Positions 26,713-38,097 are shown, counted from the first letter of the stretch. The stretch is DNA of 55,334 bases from Cystobacterineae bacterium (GCA_009782175.1 WRKR01000017.1:1-55334), one strand, 5' to 3'. Program-made: numbers and translations. The notes: a model not told the origin generated them from the letters alone.

Positions 26713-29121
26713 ATGCGTTTTAGGAAGTTGACGTTTTTAAAAGTTGCTGCAAGCCTTGTGCTTGCAGCCGCTTTGCTTTTAGGTGCATGGGTTGCGCAAC
26801 CTTTGCCGCAAGGCCTTTTGGATTTGCGGCCGGTTGCTTCCGTGCGGGTTGTGGATAGAAATGGACTTTTCATTCGCGAGTTGCCCACGCAGCAGGGCCG
26901 CTCCATTGCGCTCTCTGAAGAGGCCATTCCTCCCCACTTTGCCCATGCCATACTGGCTGCTGAAGACGCGGGGTTTTATGGGCATATGGGAATTTCTCCA
27001 ACAGCCATTGTGCGCTCTCTTTGGTTGAATATGAGGGCAAGGAAGGTTGTTGCCGGAGGCTCAACCTTAAGCCAACAGTTGGCTAGAAAATTGGTGCCCC
27101 GCAAAAAAACTTTTGGAGGGAAGCTCAAAGAAGCTTTGTGGGCTTTGCGCCTTGAGGCGCATACAAGCAAAAAGCATTTGTTGATGCAATATGCCAACCG
27201 TGTTGAATTTGGAAACCAAACGGTTGGGCTGGAAGCAGCGTCGCTGCTGTATTTTGGCCGGAGAGCGCAACACTTGTCTGTGGCGCAGGCCGCACTGTTA
27301 GCGGCCATTCCTCGCAGCCCCACCGCATATAACCCCTATAACCACTTGCCCAAGCTGAAGCAACGTCAGCTGTGGGTGCTCAAGCGCATGTTGGCCAACG
27401 CATTTATAACCGCTGAGGAGTGGCACGTTGCGCAGGAAGCTCCTTTGGATTTTTCCTCTTTTTTGACGGCATTTGAAGCTCCCCATTTTGTCGAAGAAGT
27501 GATGGGTGGTTTGGAAGCGTTGAAGTTAAAGGACGCCGTTGTGCTAGAGACCACCTTGGATTTAGCTCTGCAGAAACAGGTTGAAGAAATAATTGGGCAG
27601 GAGCTCCAAAAACTTTCAGACCGCAAAGTTTCTTCAGCGGCGGTTTTGGTTGTTGAGAATGCGACTTCTGAAATTTTGGCTTATGTTGGCTCCAAAGACT
27701 TTTTTGACGAGGAAATTCTGGGGCAAAACAATGGCATTCGCATGCTGCGCCAGCCAGGCTCCTTGCTCAAGCCTTTTGTCTATTTGCAAGCGCTCGAGAG
27801 CGAGCGGTTTACGGCGGCTTCGGTATTGCCGGATGTGGAGAGAGACTTTGGGGCGCCCAAGGGCCCCTATAAGCCCAAAAACTATAACAAAAAAACACAT
27901 GGCCCCATACGCCTGCGAGAGGCTCTGGCCTCCAGTTATAACATTCCTGCTGTGTTTATAGCGGAGGCGCTGGGTGCCAGCACGGTGCTGATGGGGTTGC
28001 ACAAGGCAGGGTTTCACTCTTTATCCAGAGACTTCGCCTATTATGGTTTAGGGCTTGCGCTGGGCAATGGAGAGGTTTCTCTGTGGGAAGTGGTGCAAGC
28101 CTATGCAGGGCTTTCCAGAGGCGGTTTGCTTTTGCCACTTCAAGCTGTCCGTCGAGGAATTCGTGTTTCAGGAGAGGAAGTTTTTCCTTCCGTTGACATG
28201 CGTCCGCAGAGGTTTGCCAGAGAAGAGGCTGTGGCCTTGTTGACCGATGTTTTGTCAGACAATGGTGCGCGTGTTTCTGCTTTTGGTTTGGAGAATGCGC
28301 TGCGCTTTTCATTTCCCGTTGCGGCGAAGACAGGAACCTCCAAAGGCTATTCAGACAATTGGACGGCAGGCTATACCCGGGAATATACGGTGGCTGTTTG
28401 GGCTGGGAATTTTGATGGAAGCTCCATGCAGGGTATTTCAGGTATTTCAGGTGCAGCTCCCATATTCCGTCGCGTTTTCAGCCTTCTGATGTCAAAAGCT
28501 GTCCCAAGCTTATTGAGCAGAACACATTTGTTAAGCCAGCGGAGCATATGTCCTCTGTCTGGCCAGTTGCCTGGGGAGCAGTGTACAGCTGTTGCGGAAG
28601 AGTGGTTTATTCCGGGGACAGAGCCTTTGGAGCATTGTGCTATACACGTGGGGCTCTCCCCAACCCTTCCTGAACATTTGGCGGAGAAATGTATTGCTTT
28701 AGAGAGGCGTATGGGAGGACTCAAGGATTTCGGGGTGGCTTTCAGCCATTGGGCCCAAGAGTCAGGGTGGATAAGCGAGCTACATTTGTTGGAGCATTGC
28801 AAGGCGGAGCGTGCGGATGCTGAGTTGAGGGTTTCTCGGGAAACCAAAGACATTCAACTGTTGATGCCTAAAGAAGGGGATGAGTTTCGAGTTATTGGGG
28901 ATTTGCCGGCAGATGCTCAGATGATTCCCATTCGCATTCAGGCACGAGGTGTTGAAGAGTTAGAAGTTTTTGTTGATGGGCATTGGGTTTTGACAATGGC
29001 TATGCCGTTTTCAGGGCGAATTCCAGCCCAGGTGGGCGCGCACATGCTGAGCATTCGAAAGAAAGGCGCTCCAGAAGAGCTGGTGCGAGCAAACTTCGTT
29101 GTCAGAAAAAGTGACTTATGA
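26713..29121 (+). CDS. pbpC: Penicillin-binding protein 1C
   Basis: This is an 802-residue bifunctional peptidoglycan synthase anchored by an N-terminal membrane helix (about 8-28). The GT51 glycosyltransferase has catalytic E84 in AAEDAGFYGHMG and GGSTLSQQLARKL. The transpeptidase has S350 in RQPGSLLKPF (SxxK), SSYN and KTGTS. The C-terminal domain (about 690-802) matches the PBP1C-specific BiPBP_C type. It is paired with the upstream macroglobulin, as in E. coli yfhM-pbpC. The stop overlaps the next gene (ATGA, 29118-29121), tying it to DNA-repair genes. Confidence 0.95.
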   Translation: MRFRKLTFLKVAASLVLAAALLLGAWVAQPLPQGLLDLRPVASVRVVDRNGLFIRELPTQQGRSIALSEEAIPPHFAHAILAAEDAGFYGHMGISPTAIVRSLWLNMRARKVVAGGSTLSQQLARKLVPRKKTFGGKLKEALWALRLEAHTSKKHLLMQYANRVEFGNQTVGLEAASLLYFGRRAQHLSVAQAALLAAIPRSPTAYNPYNHLPKLKQRQLWVLKRMLANAFITAEEWHVAQEAPLDFSSFLTAFEAPHFVEEVMGGLEALKLKDAVVLETTLDLALQKQVEEIIGQELQKLSDRKVSSAAVLVVENATSEILAYVGSKDFFDEEILGQNNGIRMLRQPGSLLKPFVYLQALESERFTAASVLPDVERDFGAPKGPYKPKNYNKKTHGPIRLREALASSYNIPAVFIAEALGASTVLMGLHKAGFHSLSRDFAYYGLGLALGNGEVSLWEVVQAYAGLSRGGLLLPLQAVRRGIRVSGEEVFPSVDMRPQRFAREEAVALLTDVLSDNGARVSAFGLENALRFSFPVAAKTGTSKGYSDNWTAGYTREYTVAVWAGNFDGSSMQGISGISGAAPIFRRVFSLLMSKAVPSLLSRTHLLSQRSICPLSGQLPGEQCTAVAEEWFIPGTEPLEHCAIHVGLSPTLPEHLAEKCIALERRMGGLKDFGVAFSHWAQESGWISELHLLEHCKAERADAELRVSRETKDIQLLMPKEGDEFRVIGDLPADAQMIPIRIQARGVEELEVFVDGHWVLTMAMPFSGRIPAQVGAHMLSIRKKGAPEELVRANFVVRKSDL

Positions 29122-32100
29122 AGAAACAGCCCCAGAGCCTCCACCTCTTCACGACTGTCGAGCACTTAGAACAGACGCTGAGGCAAGAAGCGCGCACGCA
29201 TGTAGTGGCGCATGCGCAGAATTATATGCTGTTAAGCCGTTTTCTGGAGCAGTGCATTCCTTTTGCAGAGAAACGCTTGTGCTCGTTCCAAGAGCAAACA
29301 CTGGTTGCTTGGGAAATGATTCGACGACACCCTCGAGAAATCAGAGAGAGCGAATCTGACTTTTATGTTGCGCAGCTGTTTGTTGAGCAATTGAAAAGCA
29401 TTCGTTTGCAAGGTTGCTCCCTGGAAGCGTGGAAGCAGGTTGCTTTCAAGCTGAAAGAGCATGCTTCGCTTTTGTGGTTTGCGGATGTTTGGGAAGAATA
29501 TAGCTTAAGCTTGTCTGCACGCTTGCTGATGGACGAAGTGGATGTGCTTTGTGCAGCCATTGACGAACTTGAGAAGGGGAAACTGCCTCCGAAGCTGCGT
29601 TGTATTTCTAAAGTTTTTGTGCATGAGCTTATACAAATAACGCCTTTGGAGCAGCGCTTTTTTTTTGCTTTAGACAAAGCCTTATATGCTGTGGGGTGTG
29701 AGCTTTTTCTTGAAACCCGCGGTGTGGACAACCCGGAGCTGGATGGGCTTGTGGATGAGTTGCATGGTGACTTTGAGAAAGCCGAAGAGAGTTTAAACGC
29801 CAACTTAAATTTAATGAGAGATGTTTTGAGCTCCTCTTCTCCTGCATTTGAGTTGTGCAAGCATATGTTTGGCGAGACGCTTCCAACAACTCAAGAGCTT
29901 CCATGGGATTGTTTTGTTGCTCCAAGCGCTTGCGGGGAGGTGCGAGAGACAGCCAGGCGCATTGCTCATTTGTTGAAGCGTGGAGTTGCGCCCGAGTCCA
30001 TAGCTGTTGTGTTGTGCAGCGAAGCACATAGAGCAGATGCCTTGTGGAACGCGTTTTCTTCTTATTCTATTCCGGCATACATCCAAGAAGAGTTGCCGCT
30101 GTCTTCCTGTGCACTGGGGAATGCGGTGCTCAGTTGGCTCAAATGGATAGAAGATGGGTTTCCCGTTGAGCAGGCTCATGTGTTTTTTTCAAATCCACTG
30201 TTTAAAAAAACATTTGTTAGTTATGATGATGTTGGCATTTGGTTGCAGAGAGCAGGCATTGGCGCTCATTCCAAGCAAGAGAGTTTGGATGGTTATGCCG
30301 AACGCCTAAGCTTTCTTCAAGAGAGTGCGCCCTGGGGTGCGCCCCAACGGTTTTTTTTTGAAACATTCAAAAAGCATATTGCGGTTGCAAAAAATGCTGT
30401 TGGAAAAATTCCTCAAGAGGGAACTTTCCAAAACATGTTGGATGCCTGGCTCTCAAGTTTCCAAGAGCTTGGCTTCAACCTCCATGCGCTCATGCCAGAG
30501 CAACTTCAGCATGAGAAAAACACTTTATTTGGGCACCCGGAGGGTTTTTCATTCAATCCCTTTGAACAACAAATGCACAGGAAAATGTTAGCTCGAGAAA
30601 ATGCTGCGGGGGCTTTTTTCAGACAAGCATGTGCAGAGTGGAAGCTGAGGTTAGAGAAGACGGGAGGGGGGCTTCACAAGCTGACGCGCAAAGCATTTTC
30701 AGAGTGGGTTTTGACTTGTTTTGGCAATGAGGTTGTGCGCATGAGGGAGCCGAAAACCGCAGGGGTGAGCATTGGGCATTTTAAAGCCATGCGAGGCCAA
30801 AAATACAAACACGTTTTTTTCGTGGGCATGAAAGACGGTGCATTTTCGCAGAAAAAAAAGAGCACGTTGATTTCTGAAGCGCTCCAACCCCTGGTGAATG
30901 CAAAAAGCACGCGTTTGCTGTTCAGAATGCAAAGAGGTGAACAGCTCCACAAGCTTCCCGAGGACATTGTTGTAGAGCGAGAGCATTTTATAGAAGCCGT
31001 CACTTGTGCGACAGAGAAGCTGTGGTTTTCTTATGCGCTGGCAGAGCATGGCGAGAGAGAAGTTGTCCCTTCATTGTTTTGGCAGGAGGCTTTGCGGATT
31101 TCAAAAAAGACAACGCCCACTTTGGTCCAGACGAAGCGCTTTTCCCAGCAGCCAAGCGAAGGGATGACCGAAGCGGATTTTCGTGGATGTGTGGCCCAGA
31201 AAATTCGGCGAAATTTTTATGAGCGAAAGCAGGAAATGCCATGGGCCGAAGCCGCGCTCAGGAAAGAAAGCTGGTTTGTAAGTCTTTCAGAAAAAAGCGA
31301 AGCTGAACGCGAGCGCTTTTATTTCCAACGCGACAGAACACGAAAATTGGGGGCATATACGGGCAATGTGTTGAGCCCCAAGACAGAAAAATACTTGAAG
31401 GAACTCACACAACTCCCCTGGAGTGCTTATGCATTGGGAAGACTCGGAGGGTGTGCATTCTGGTTTTTCATGTCGCATGTTTTGAAGGGGGAATTTTTTG
31501 AAAATTTCAACATAGATGTTGGAGCAAAAGCCAAAGGGGTTTTGCTGCACCGCGCTTTGGCTTTGCTGGGAGCTGATGGGGTTTCTTTGTTAAAAACAAC
31601 TCAAGCACAGCGTAGAGAGAAGATTGCGCAGGCAGTGAAAGCAGCGCGGGGAGAGGTGAAGGGCCTTGCTCACGCAGAGCTATGGGCGCTGTGTTGTGAA
31701 GAAGTGGAAGAGGAGCTTTTGGAGTTTTTAAACTCAAAGAGTTTTTTCCCATTGGGCATTCCTTTGCAAATATTTCCGGAGTGGAGTTTTGAAGAGAAAG
31801 CATATTTGAAAGAGGGCAGCACCTTGGATTTGAAAGCGGAGCCAGAGCTTTCAAGTTTTGTTTCTGAAGCGCAGGTTTTAAAACTGGCAGGGCGTTTAGA
31901 CCGTTTGGATGTTTTAGAAGGTGGCAGGGTGGGCGTTGTTGACTACAAGCTGGGAAAGCGGGGAAGCAAAAACAAATATAGAGAAAGTGTATTGCTCAAC
32001 GACTTCCAGTTGTTGCTTTATTTGTTTGTTTTGCGAAAGAAGGGCATGTGCGCCAACCAGGCTGCATGGGTTTTCATTCGAGAAAAGACACATTTTCTTC

Positions 32101-32330
32101 TCGAAGAATTCATCACCCAGGAAGAATTGAATGAGATTTTGGAAGAAGACTTGGCGGCTCGAATTTCTTTGAAGGAGAAGGGAAAACCCAACTTGCTCAA
32201 CCGCATGGAGGCGTTGGTTTCTACAATAAAAGAAGGAAAGTTTGCGCCTATATCTGTGGATTGTGGATATTGCCCTTTCAAAAGAGCATGCCGTGTTTCT
32301 GAAAAAATGAAAACCCAGGTGGAGAATTGA
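29118..32330 (+). CDS. addB: AddB-like helicase-nuclease subunit
   Basis: This 1070-residue protein matches the second subunit of the AddAB double-strand-break resection complex. The C-terminal PD-(D/E)XK nuclease shows GRLDRLDVL and VVDYKLGKRG (about 925-945). The four iron-sulfur cysteines of AddB appear as C778 in LGGCAFWFF and the trio CGYCPFKRAC (about 1049-1058). No Walker A motif is visible near the N-terminus, unlike B. subtilis AddB, so this subunit probably does not hydrolyse ATP. An inactive helicase-like middle region recognises DNA in known AddAB. Gene order addB-addA with TGATG overlap supports the call. Confidence 0.85.
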   Translation: MKKQPQSLHLFTTVEHLEQTLRQEARTHVVAHAQNYMLLSRFLEQCIPFAEKRLCSFQEQTLVAWEMIRRHPREIRESESDFYVAQLFVEQLKSIRLQGCSLEAWKQVAFKLKEHASLLWFADVWEEYSLSLSARLLMDEVDVLCAAIDELEKGKLPPKLRCISKVFVHELIQITPLEQRFFFALDKALYAVGCELFLETRGVDNPELDGLVDELHGDFEKAEESLNANLNLMRDVLSSSSPAFELCKHMFGETLPTTQELPWDCFVAPSACGEVRETARRIAHLLKRGVAPESIAVVLCSEAHRADALWNAFSSYSIPAYIQEELPLSSCALGNAVLSWLKWIEDGFPVEQAHVFFSNPLFKKTFVSYDDVGIWLQRAGIGAHSKQESLDGYAERLSFLQESAPWGAPQRFFFETFKKHIAVAKNAVGKIPQEGTFQNMLDAWLSSFQELGFNLHALMPEQLQHEKNTLFGHPEGFSFNPFEQQMHRKMLARENAAGAFFRQACAEWKLRLEKTGGGLHKLTRKAFSEWVLTCFGNEVVRMREPKTAGVSIGHFKAMRGQKYKHVFFVGMKDGAFSQKKKSTLISEALQPLVNAKSTRLLFRMQRGEQLHKLPEDIVVEREHFIEAVTCATEKLWFSYALAEHGEREVVPSLFWQEALRISKKTTPTLVQTKRFSQQPSEGMTEADFRGCVAQKIRRNFYERKQEMPWAEAALRKESWFVSLSEKSEAERERFYFQRDRTRKLGAYTGNVLSPKTEKYLKELTQLPWSAYALGRLGGCAFWFFMSHVLKGEFFENFNIDVGAKAKGVLLHRALALLGADGVSLLKTTQAQRREKIAQAVKAARGEVKGLAHAELWALCCEEVEEELLEFLNSKSFFPLGIPLQIFPEWSFEEKAYLKEGSTLDLKAEPELSSFVSEAQVLKLAGRLDRLDVLEGGRVGVVDYKLGKRGSKNKYRESVLLNDFQLLLYLFVLRKKGMCANQAAWVFIREKTHFLLEEFITQEELNEILEEDLAARISLKEKGKPNLLNRMEALVSTIKEGKFAPISVDCGYCPFKRACRVSEKMKTQVEN

Positions 32331-35300
32331 TGAGCTCACAAAAGCCACCTGGGCTGGCATTGGCAAAGCTGCTTCGCCTGGACTCGAACTTGGCATTGAT
32401 GGCGAGCGCCGGCACAGGAAAGACATATAGCCTCATCAGCTTATGCCTTCATTTGTTAGCGGGCGCACGCAGACGAGGTCGTGTGCAGCCGTCTAAACTT
32501 TGCCTGGTGACGTTTACGGACAAGGCTGCAAAAGAAATGCAGCACCGCCTGAAGCAGCGCCTGAAAGCTTTGTGCGCGGGAGAAGCGCTCGAGCCTGAGC
32601 TCAGACACTCCCTGGAAGCGTTTGAATTGCCTTTCCCTTCCGTGGATGAATGGAAAAAAATATACGCTCATTTGCCTGGCGTGCAGATTGGAACATTCCA
32701 CAGCCTTTGCCTCAAAATTATTCAACTCACCACGGGCTCCTTATCCCATACTGAATTGTTGAATGAAGTTGAAGCCGGTGCCTTGTTGGAGCATTGCGTC
32801 TCCCAAGTGCTTCTGGGTGCTTTGGAGAAGCAAAACGCAGCGGCACGCCATTGGGTGAGAGAAGCAGGGTTTGGAAGTTTTTCTCGCCGCCAAGGCGTGG
32901 TATATTGCCTCTGGAAAACATTTGTTTCCCTGCGTGAAGAAGGGCTTGGCGCCAAAAGGTTGCGCTTAGATGCTCCAGAGATTGTTAAACACAAATTTCA
33001 GTCTGAATTCCAAAAACTCCGCGCATGTGTTGAAGCCTTGTTGTTGTTGGCAGAGCAGAAAGAAAACCAGAAAAAAGCCATTGCTCGAATGAAAGGAGAG
33101 CTGCTGCAGACAGCCGACACCTTGCACCTCATTTCTCCAGACAACGCGCAGACGTTGTGTTTGCTGAAGGAGATGAGCGCGCGTTTTCAAAGCTCACGCA
33201 GCGCAGAAATTCGACCTCTGAAACAAGCGTTGAGCGAGCTGGAGTCCATATATTGGGAGCAACAGCTTTTGCCTGTGGAAGAGCTGGCTGTGGAATTGCT
33301 TCAACACATAGAGCTCCACTTTGAGCAGGAATTATACTCAAGAAACAAAGCGGATTTTACGTCCCTTTTGCTCCGCGCCAGAGATGGTTTGCGTGACTTT
33401 CCAGAGCGGCGCTTGGCCATACACCGCCAATGGAATGCCCTGTTGGTTGATGAATTTCAAGACTGCAATAGACTTCAACTGGAGTTGACGCTTTTGCTTT
33501 CAGAGAGACGGGATGAGGTGCGGAGATTGAGCCCACAAGAGGAATGGAGACATGCATTTCCCTTGGAGCCCGGAACGCTCTGTGTAGTAGGCGATGCCAA
33601 GCAATCCATTTATGAATTCCGTGGAGCCGATGTTGGGGTGTTTTCCATGGTGGCCACCCACCTCAAAAACGAAGGGGGAGAAGTTGGGTTTTTGAAAAAT
33701 TCCTTCAGGACACAAGAGAATTTAATTTGTTTTTTCAATGCATTTTTTCCGAAACTGTTTTCTCCTGTTTCAGAAAAACGTGAGTTTGAGGTTGCCTATA
33801 CCAATGAGGCAGACCAACTTTCTCCCATGAGAGCTGCGCGTGAAGGGCTGCCTTCCGTTATTTGTTTGGAGGACTCCAGCCTTTCCCGTGTTCCCCTGGA
33901 AGCGTGGCGTTGGGCAGATGCGAAGGCCATTGCCAAAGCCTTGAGTGAAATTTTTCAGAGGGAGCCATTAAAATATGCGGACGTTGCTGTGTTATTTCGT
34001 CGGCTTTCCTATGCGCCTGTTTATTTGGAAGCACTGCAATGCGCCGGCATTCCGGGGAGGATTATTCAAGGGACGGGGTTTTTTGGTGCGCAAGAAATTG
34101 TGGATGTTGTGGGTTTGTTGACATGGCTTGAAGACGAGAGCGATGTGGTTTCCAAATGGGCAACATTGCGCTCTCCTTGGGTTGGGCTTGCGGATGAGAC
34201 ATTGTTGACTTTGTCGATGAACAATTTTCCTGGGGATAGGGATGAAGGAGGAATTTTCAAAACCCAGGAAGAAGCCAAGCGCTATAAAAAGTTTCAGAAG
34301 GTGTTTTCCTGGCTGAAGAAAGAAAAACACCGGCTGGGGGTTTTGGACATTTTGAAAATAGCCATGGATGAGACAGATTTTTGTCAGGCAGTGGCCAGTT
34401 TTCAAAATGGAGAGCAAGCTTTGGCCAACCTCGACAAATTTTTAGAAATGGCTTCCAAACACGACGCGAAGCATAGGGGGGACAATGCCGGGTTTTGCCA
34501 AAAAATATGGAATGCCATGCAATTGGAGCAGAGAGAAATGTCCTCCGAGGTTTTTCAGGACGACAATTTAAATTGTGTCACCCTATGCACGGTGCACCAG
34601 GCCAAAGGGCTCGAATGGCCATGGGTTGTTTTGGCGGATTTGAATGCAGTGGCGCCCCACGAAGGCGGAACTTTGCTTTTTGAGCGAAGCTTGGGGGTTG
34701 CTGCCTCTGCCAAGGCCCTTTCTGAAGCGGTGGAGAACGAGTCCTCTAAAATGAAGTCCCTCAAAAAAGAGCTTCAGCTGCGACGGCAAGCAGAAGCAAA
34801 ACGGCTGCTCTATGTAGCGATGACTCGAGCGAGAGATGCCCTCATGTTGGGGTTAACCTCTTTTCCTCAAAAAGAAAGTTGGGCAGCGCATATCAGCGAG
34901 ATTCTGCGCCCACAAACCCCCGAAGGTTTGCCTGCGCCAGCTTTTTGTGAGGCACTGAAAACAGAATGCGTGGATGTGGCAAGCTTGCCCAGCAGCAGTC
35001 CGGACTTGTTGGCGAGAGCGTTTGCCCAACAGAATGAAGAGGCCCCGCCTCCTCAAAAGGAAGCAGAGACACTTCCTCATTGGCAAGCAAGCCCTCTGCC
35101 CTTAAGCCACGAGGAAGTGGTTTTTTCGGTGACGCAGTTGCAAGAGTTTGAGCGTTGTCCCCGGTGGTTTTTTTTCCGCTATTATCTCCAGATGGAAGCC
35201 AACCTTGTGCACAGCCCAAGCGCCTTGCCACCCTTCTCTCCCCAAGCCCATAGGCCGCCAAGAGGACAGATGAGCGCTCGGGAGCGCGGAGAAGTGACGC

Positions 35301-35905
35301 ACCGCTTGTTGGAGCTGATGCCCTTCTCATGGATAGGCGAGGCGCAGGCAAGCCGGCGTTTGGAACAGCTGGCGCAGCGTTTGGGTTTGCCATGGGAGGA
35401 GCAGATATTTCATTGGTTGGAGCGTTTTTGGAGCTCAGAGGTGGGAGCGCTGTTTTTGAAAGCGGGTGAAGAGAGGCTGGAGCGGGAGCTGCCCTTTTCA
35501 TGGGCGGTGCCTGGAAAATGTGCTTCGGATTGGGTTTTGTTGTTGCGGGGGCAGGTGGATCTGCTCCTTGAATATGAAGAGGGCCATTATTTGATTGTCG
35601 ATTATAAGACAGGCGCCGCAGAAAACCCGCAGGCCTATGCGCTTCAGCTGGCTTGCTATGGTGAAGCGGTGCGGCGCTGGAAAAATGGCACGAAAATACA
35701 GACGGCCATTGTTTTTCTGCGTGAAGTTTCGCCTAAGCTTCACCTTTTGGATGAGGGCAGGCTTTCGGTTTATGACGAGACATTTTTAAGAGAAAGGGCC
35801 AGGGGCATTTTAGATGCAAGGGCGTCTAATGTTTGGCCAATGCGAAACCTCAAGGAATGTCAGAGCATGGGCTGTCAATATATTCCCTTCTGTTATCCCT
35901 CTTAA
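32330..35905 (+). CDS. addA: AddA-like UvrD-family helicase-nuclease subunit
   Basis: AddA is the motor and second nuclease of AddAB, which processes broken DNA ends for RecA. The 1191-residue product has superfamily 1A motifs in order: Q/Walker A ASAGTGKTYSL (about 26-36), Ia TFTDKAAKEMQHRL, II DEFQDCNRLQLE, III VGDAKQSIYEFRGAD, V TVHQAKGLEWPWVVLADL and VI LLYVAMTRARDALM. The C-terminal nuclease motif GQVDLLLEYEEGHYLIVDYK is followed by QLACYGEAV. I prefer ATG 32330, which overlaps the addB stop, over TTG 32327. It lies 18 bases before purA. Confidence 0.93.
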   Translation: MSSQKPPGLALAKLLRLDSNLALMASAGTGKTYSLISLCLHLLAGARRRGRVQPSKLCLVTFTDKAAKEMQHRLKQRLKALCAGEALEPELRHSLEAFELPFPSVDEWKKIYAHLPGVQIGTFHSLCLKIIQLTTGSLSHTELLNEVEAGALLEHCVSQVLLGALEKQNAAARHWVREAGFGSFSRRQGVVYCLWKTFVSLREEGLGAKRLRLDAPEIVKHKFQSEFQKLRACVEALLLLAEQKENQKKAIARMKGELLQTADTLHLISPDNAQTLCLLKEMSARFQSSRSAEIRPLKQALSELESIYWEQQLLPVEELAVELLQHIELHFEQELYSRNKADFTSLLLRARDGLRDFPERRLAIHRQWNALLVDEFQDCNRLQLELTLLLSERRDEVRRLSPQEEWRHAFPLEPGTLCVVGDAKQSIYEFRGADVGVFSMVATHLKNEGGEVGFLKNSFRTQENLICFFNAFFPKLFSPVSEKREFEVAYTNEADQLSPMRAAREGLPSVICLEDSSLSRVPLEAWRWADAKAIAKALSEIFQREPLKYADVAVLFRRLSYAPVYLEALQCAGIPGRIIQGTGFFGAQEIVDVVGLLTWLEDESDVVSKWATLRSPWVGLADETLLTLSMNNFPGDRDEGGIFKTQEEAKRYKKFQKVFSWLKKEKHRLGVLDILKIAMDETDFCQAVASFQNGEQALANLDKFLEMASKHDAKHRGDNAGFCQKIWNAMQLEQREMSSEVFQDDNLNCVTLCTVHQAKGLEWPWVVLADLNAVAPHEGGTLLFERSLGVAASAKALSEAVENESSKMKSLKKELQLRRQAEAKRLLYVAMTRARDALMLGLTSFPQKESWAAHISEILRPQTPEGLPAPAFCEALKTECVDVASLPSSSPDLLARAFAQQNEEAPPPQKEAETLPHWQASPLPLSHEEVVFSVTQLQEFERCPRWFFFRYYLQMEANLVHSPSALPPFSPQAHRPPRGQMSARERGEVTHRLLELMPFSWIGEAQASRRLEQLAQRLGLPWEEQIFHWLERFWSSEVGALFLKAGEERLERELPFSWAVPGKCASDWVLLLRGQVDLLLEYEEGHYLIVDYKTGAAENPQAYALQLACYGEAVRRWKNGTKIQTAIVFLREVSPKLHLLDEGRLSVYDETFLRERARGILDARASNVWPMRNLKECQSMGCQYIPFCYPS

Positions 35906-37252
<1,347 letters not shown>

Positions 37253-37372
37253 CCCCGCCTCTGCCTTGTGGCGTGCCATGGCCTGAATGCGGTTTTGCCC
37301 TCCGTTGTGCCGCCCGTTGTGCCATGGAGGGCCAGCCTTCAGCGGCACCCTTGGGTTTTAGCTATTGAGTTG

Positions 37373-37396
37373 TAGCTATGGTTGGCATGGCTTGGC
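37373..37396 (+). repeat. Copy 1 of a short motif set shared with 38063-38097
   Basis: TAGCTATG, GTTGGC and ATGGCTTGGC occur in this order and directly adjoining. The same three blocks recur at 38063-38097, separated by a few extra bases. The copies lie upstream of the HPt and FHA genes respectively, so they may be related regulatory or repeat remnants. Confidence 0.45.
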
Positions 37397-37471
37397 GCAG
37401 CGCCTCGTCTCATGCTTGTCTTTAGGGTAGGTGTGAAGCACCCTAAGCGCATATAGAGCGAGCGCTTTATC

Positions 37472-37494
37472 CTCATATGGGTTATGTATATGAG
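37472..37494. repeat. Inverted repeat upstream of the HPt gene
   Basis: CTCATAT (37472-37478) and ATATGAG (37488-37494) are perfect complements with a 9-base spacer, 42 bases before the HPt start. The size and position fit a dimeric regulator site; no regulator is identified. Confidence 0.4.
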
Positions 37495-37535
37495 AAAATA
37501 GTTTTCATGAGGCAGCTGAGTATGAGGTAGCCTAG

Positions 37536-37892
37536 ATGGTGATGCCAGGAGCAAGTGTCAATTGGGATGATTTGAAGAGCAATTGCGGGGAAGATGAGGA
37601 TTTGATGCGTGAGCTTATCCACATTTTTCTTTCCGAGAGTCCGCAGATGCTGGAAGATATTCGAAGGAGTTGGAAGGAGAAGGATGCGGCAGCCCTCAAG
37701 CGTACAGCCCATCGCCTCAAAGGCTCCTTGGTGAGTTTAGCTGCCAACCCTGCAGCCCAATGTGCGAGTGTTTTGGAGCAAATGGGCTATGAAGTGAAGC
37801 TTGAGGGTGCAGACCAGGTGATGGCTGAGCTGGAGAGCAAAATGTCAGAGTTGAGCGCTGAGCTGAGGCGGATGACGCAAAGCCACAGCTAG
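37536..37892 (+). CDS. Orphan HPt (histidine phosphotransfer) domain protein
   Basis: The 118 residues are essentially a single four-helix HPt domain: LMRELIHIFLSESPQMLEDI, then KRTAHRLKGSLVSLAANP with phospho-acceptor H59, then a closing helix (VMAELESKMSELSAELRRM). HPt proteins relay phosphate between a hybrid sensor kinase and a response regulator. Neither partner is in the window, so it serves a phosphorelay encoded elsewhere. ATG 37536 or ATG 37542 could be the start; the Shine-Dalgarno (GAGGTA) is weak. The stop TAG starts TAGAGCGCTTT, resembling the ends of the palindromic elements. Confidence 0.88.
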   Translation: MVMPGASVNWDDLKSNCGEDEDLMRELIHIFLSESPQMLEDIRRSWKEKDAAALKRTAHRLKGSLVSLAANPAAQCASVLEQMGYEVKLEGADQVMAELESKMSELSAELRRMTQSHS

Positions 37893-37900
37893 AGCGCTTT

Positions 37901-37916
37901 GGGTTTCTCCAAACCC
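37901..37916 (+). terminator. Small hairpin after the HPt gene
   Basis: GGGTTT (37901-37906) pairs with AAACCC (37911-37916) around CTCC, followed by TATTT. It is a weak intrinsic-terminator candidate. Confidence 0.3.
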
Positions 37917-38062
37917 TATTTGAAGCCCTTGGCCCGGCCTTATTTGACATGGCATCCCGCTGGACAGGGTATTATATGCACGGTGGGCTTGAGCGTAGAT
38001 GAGCTGGCCTGGGCATAGGGTAGCATAGGGCGAGAATATTCGCCTCTTGTGCCCGCTTGTGT

Positions 38063-38097
38063 TAGCTATGTATATGTTGGCAACTAAATGGCTTGGC
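38063..38097 (+). repeat. Copy 2 of the TAGCTATG/GTTGGC/ATGGCTTGGC motif set
   Basis: TAGCTATG (38063-38070), GTTGGC (38076-38081) and ATGGCTTGGC (38088-38097) match the blocks at 37373-37396. It covers a possible TTG start at 38093, which argues that the FHA protein starts further downstream. Confidence 0.45.
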
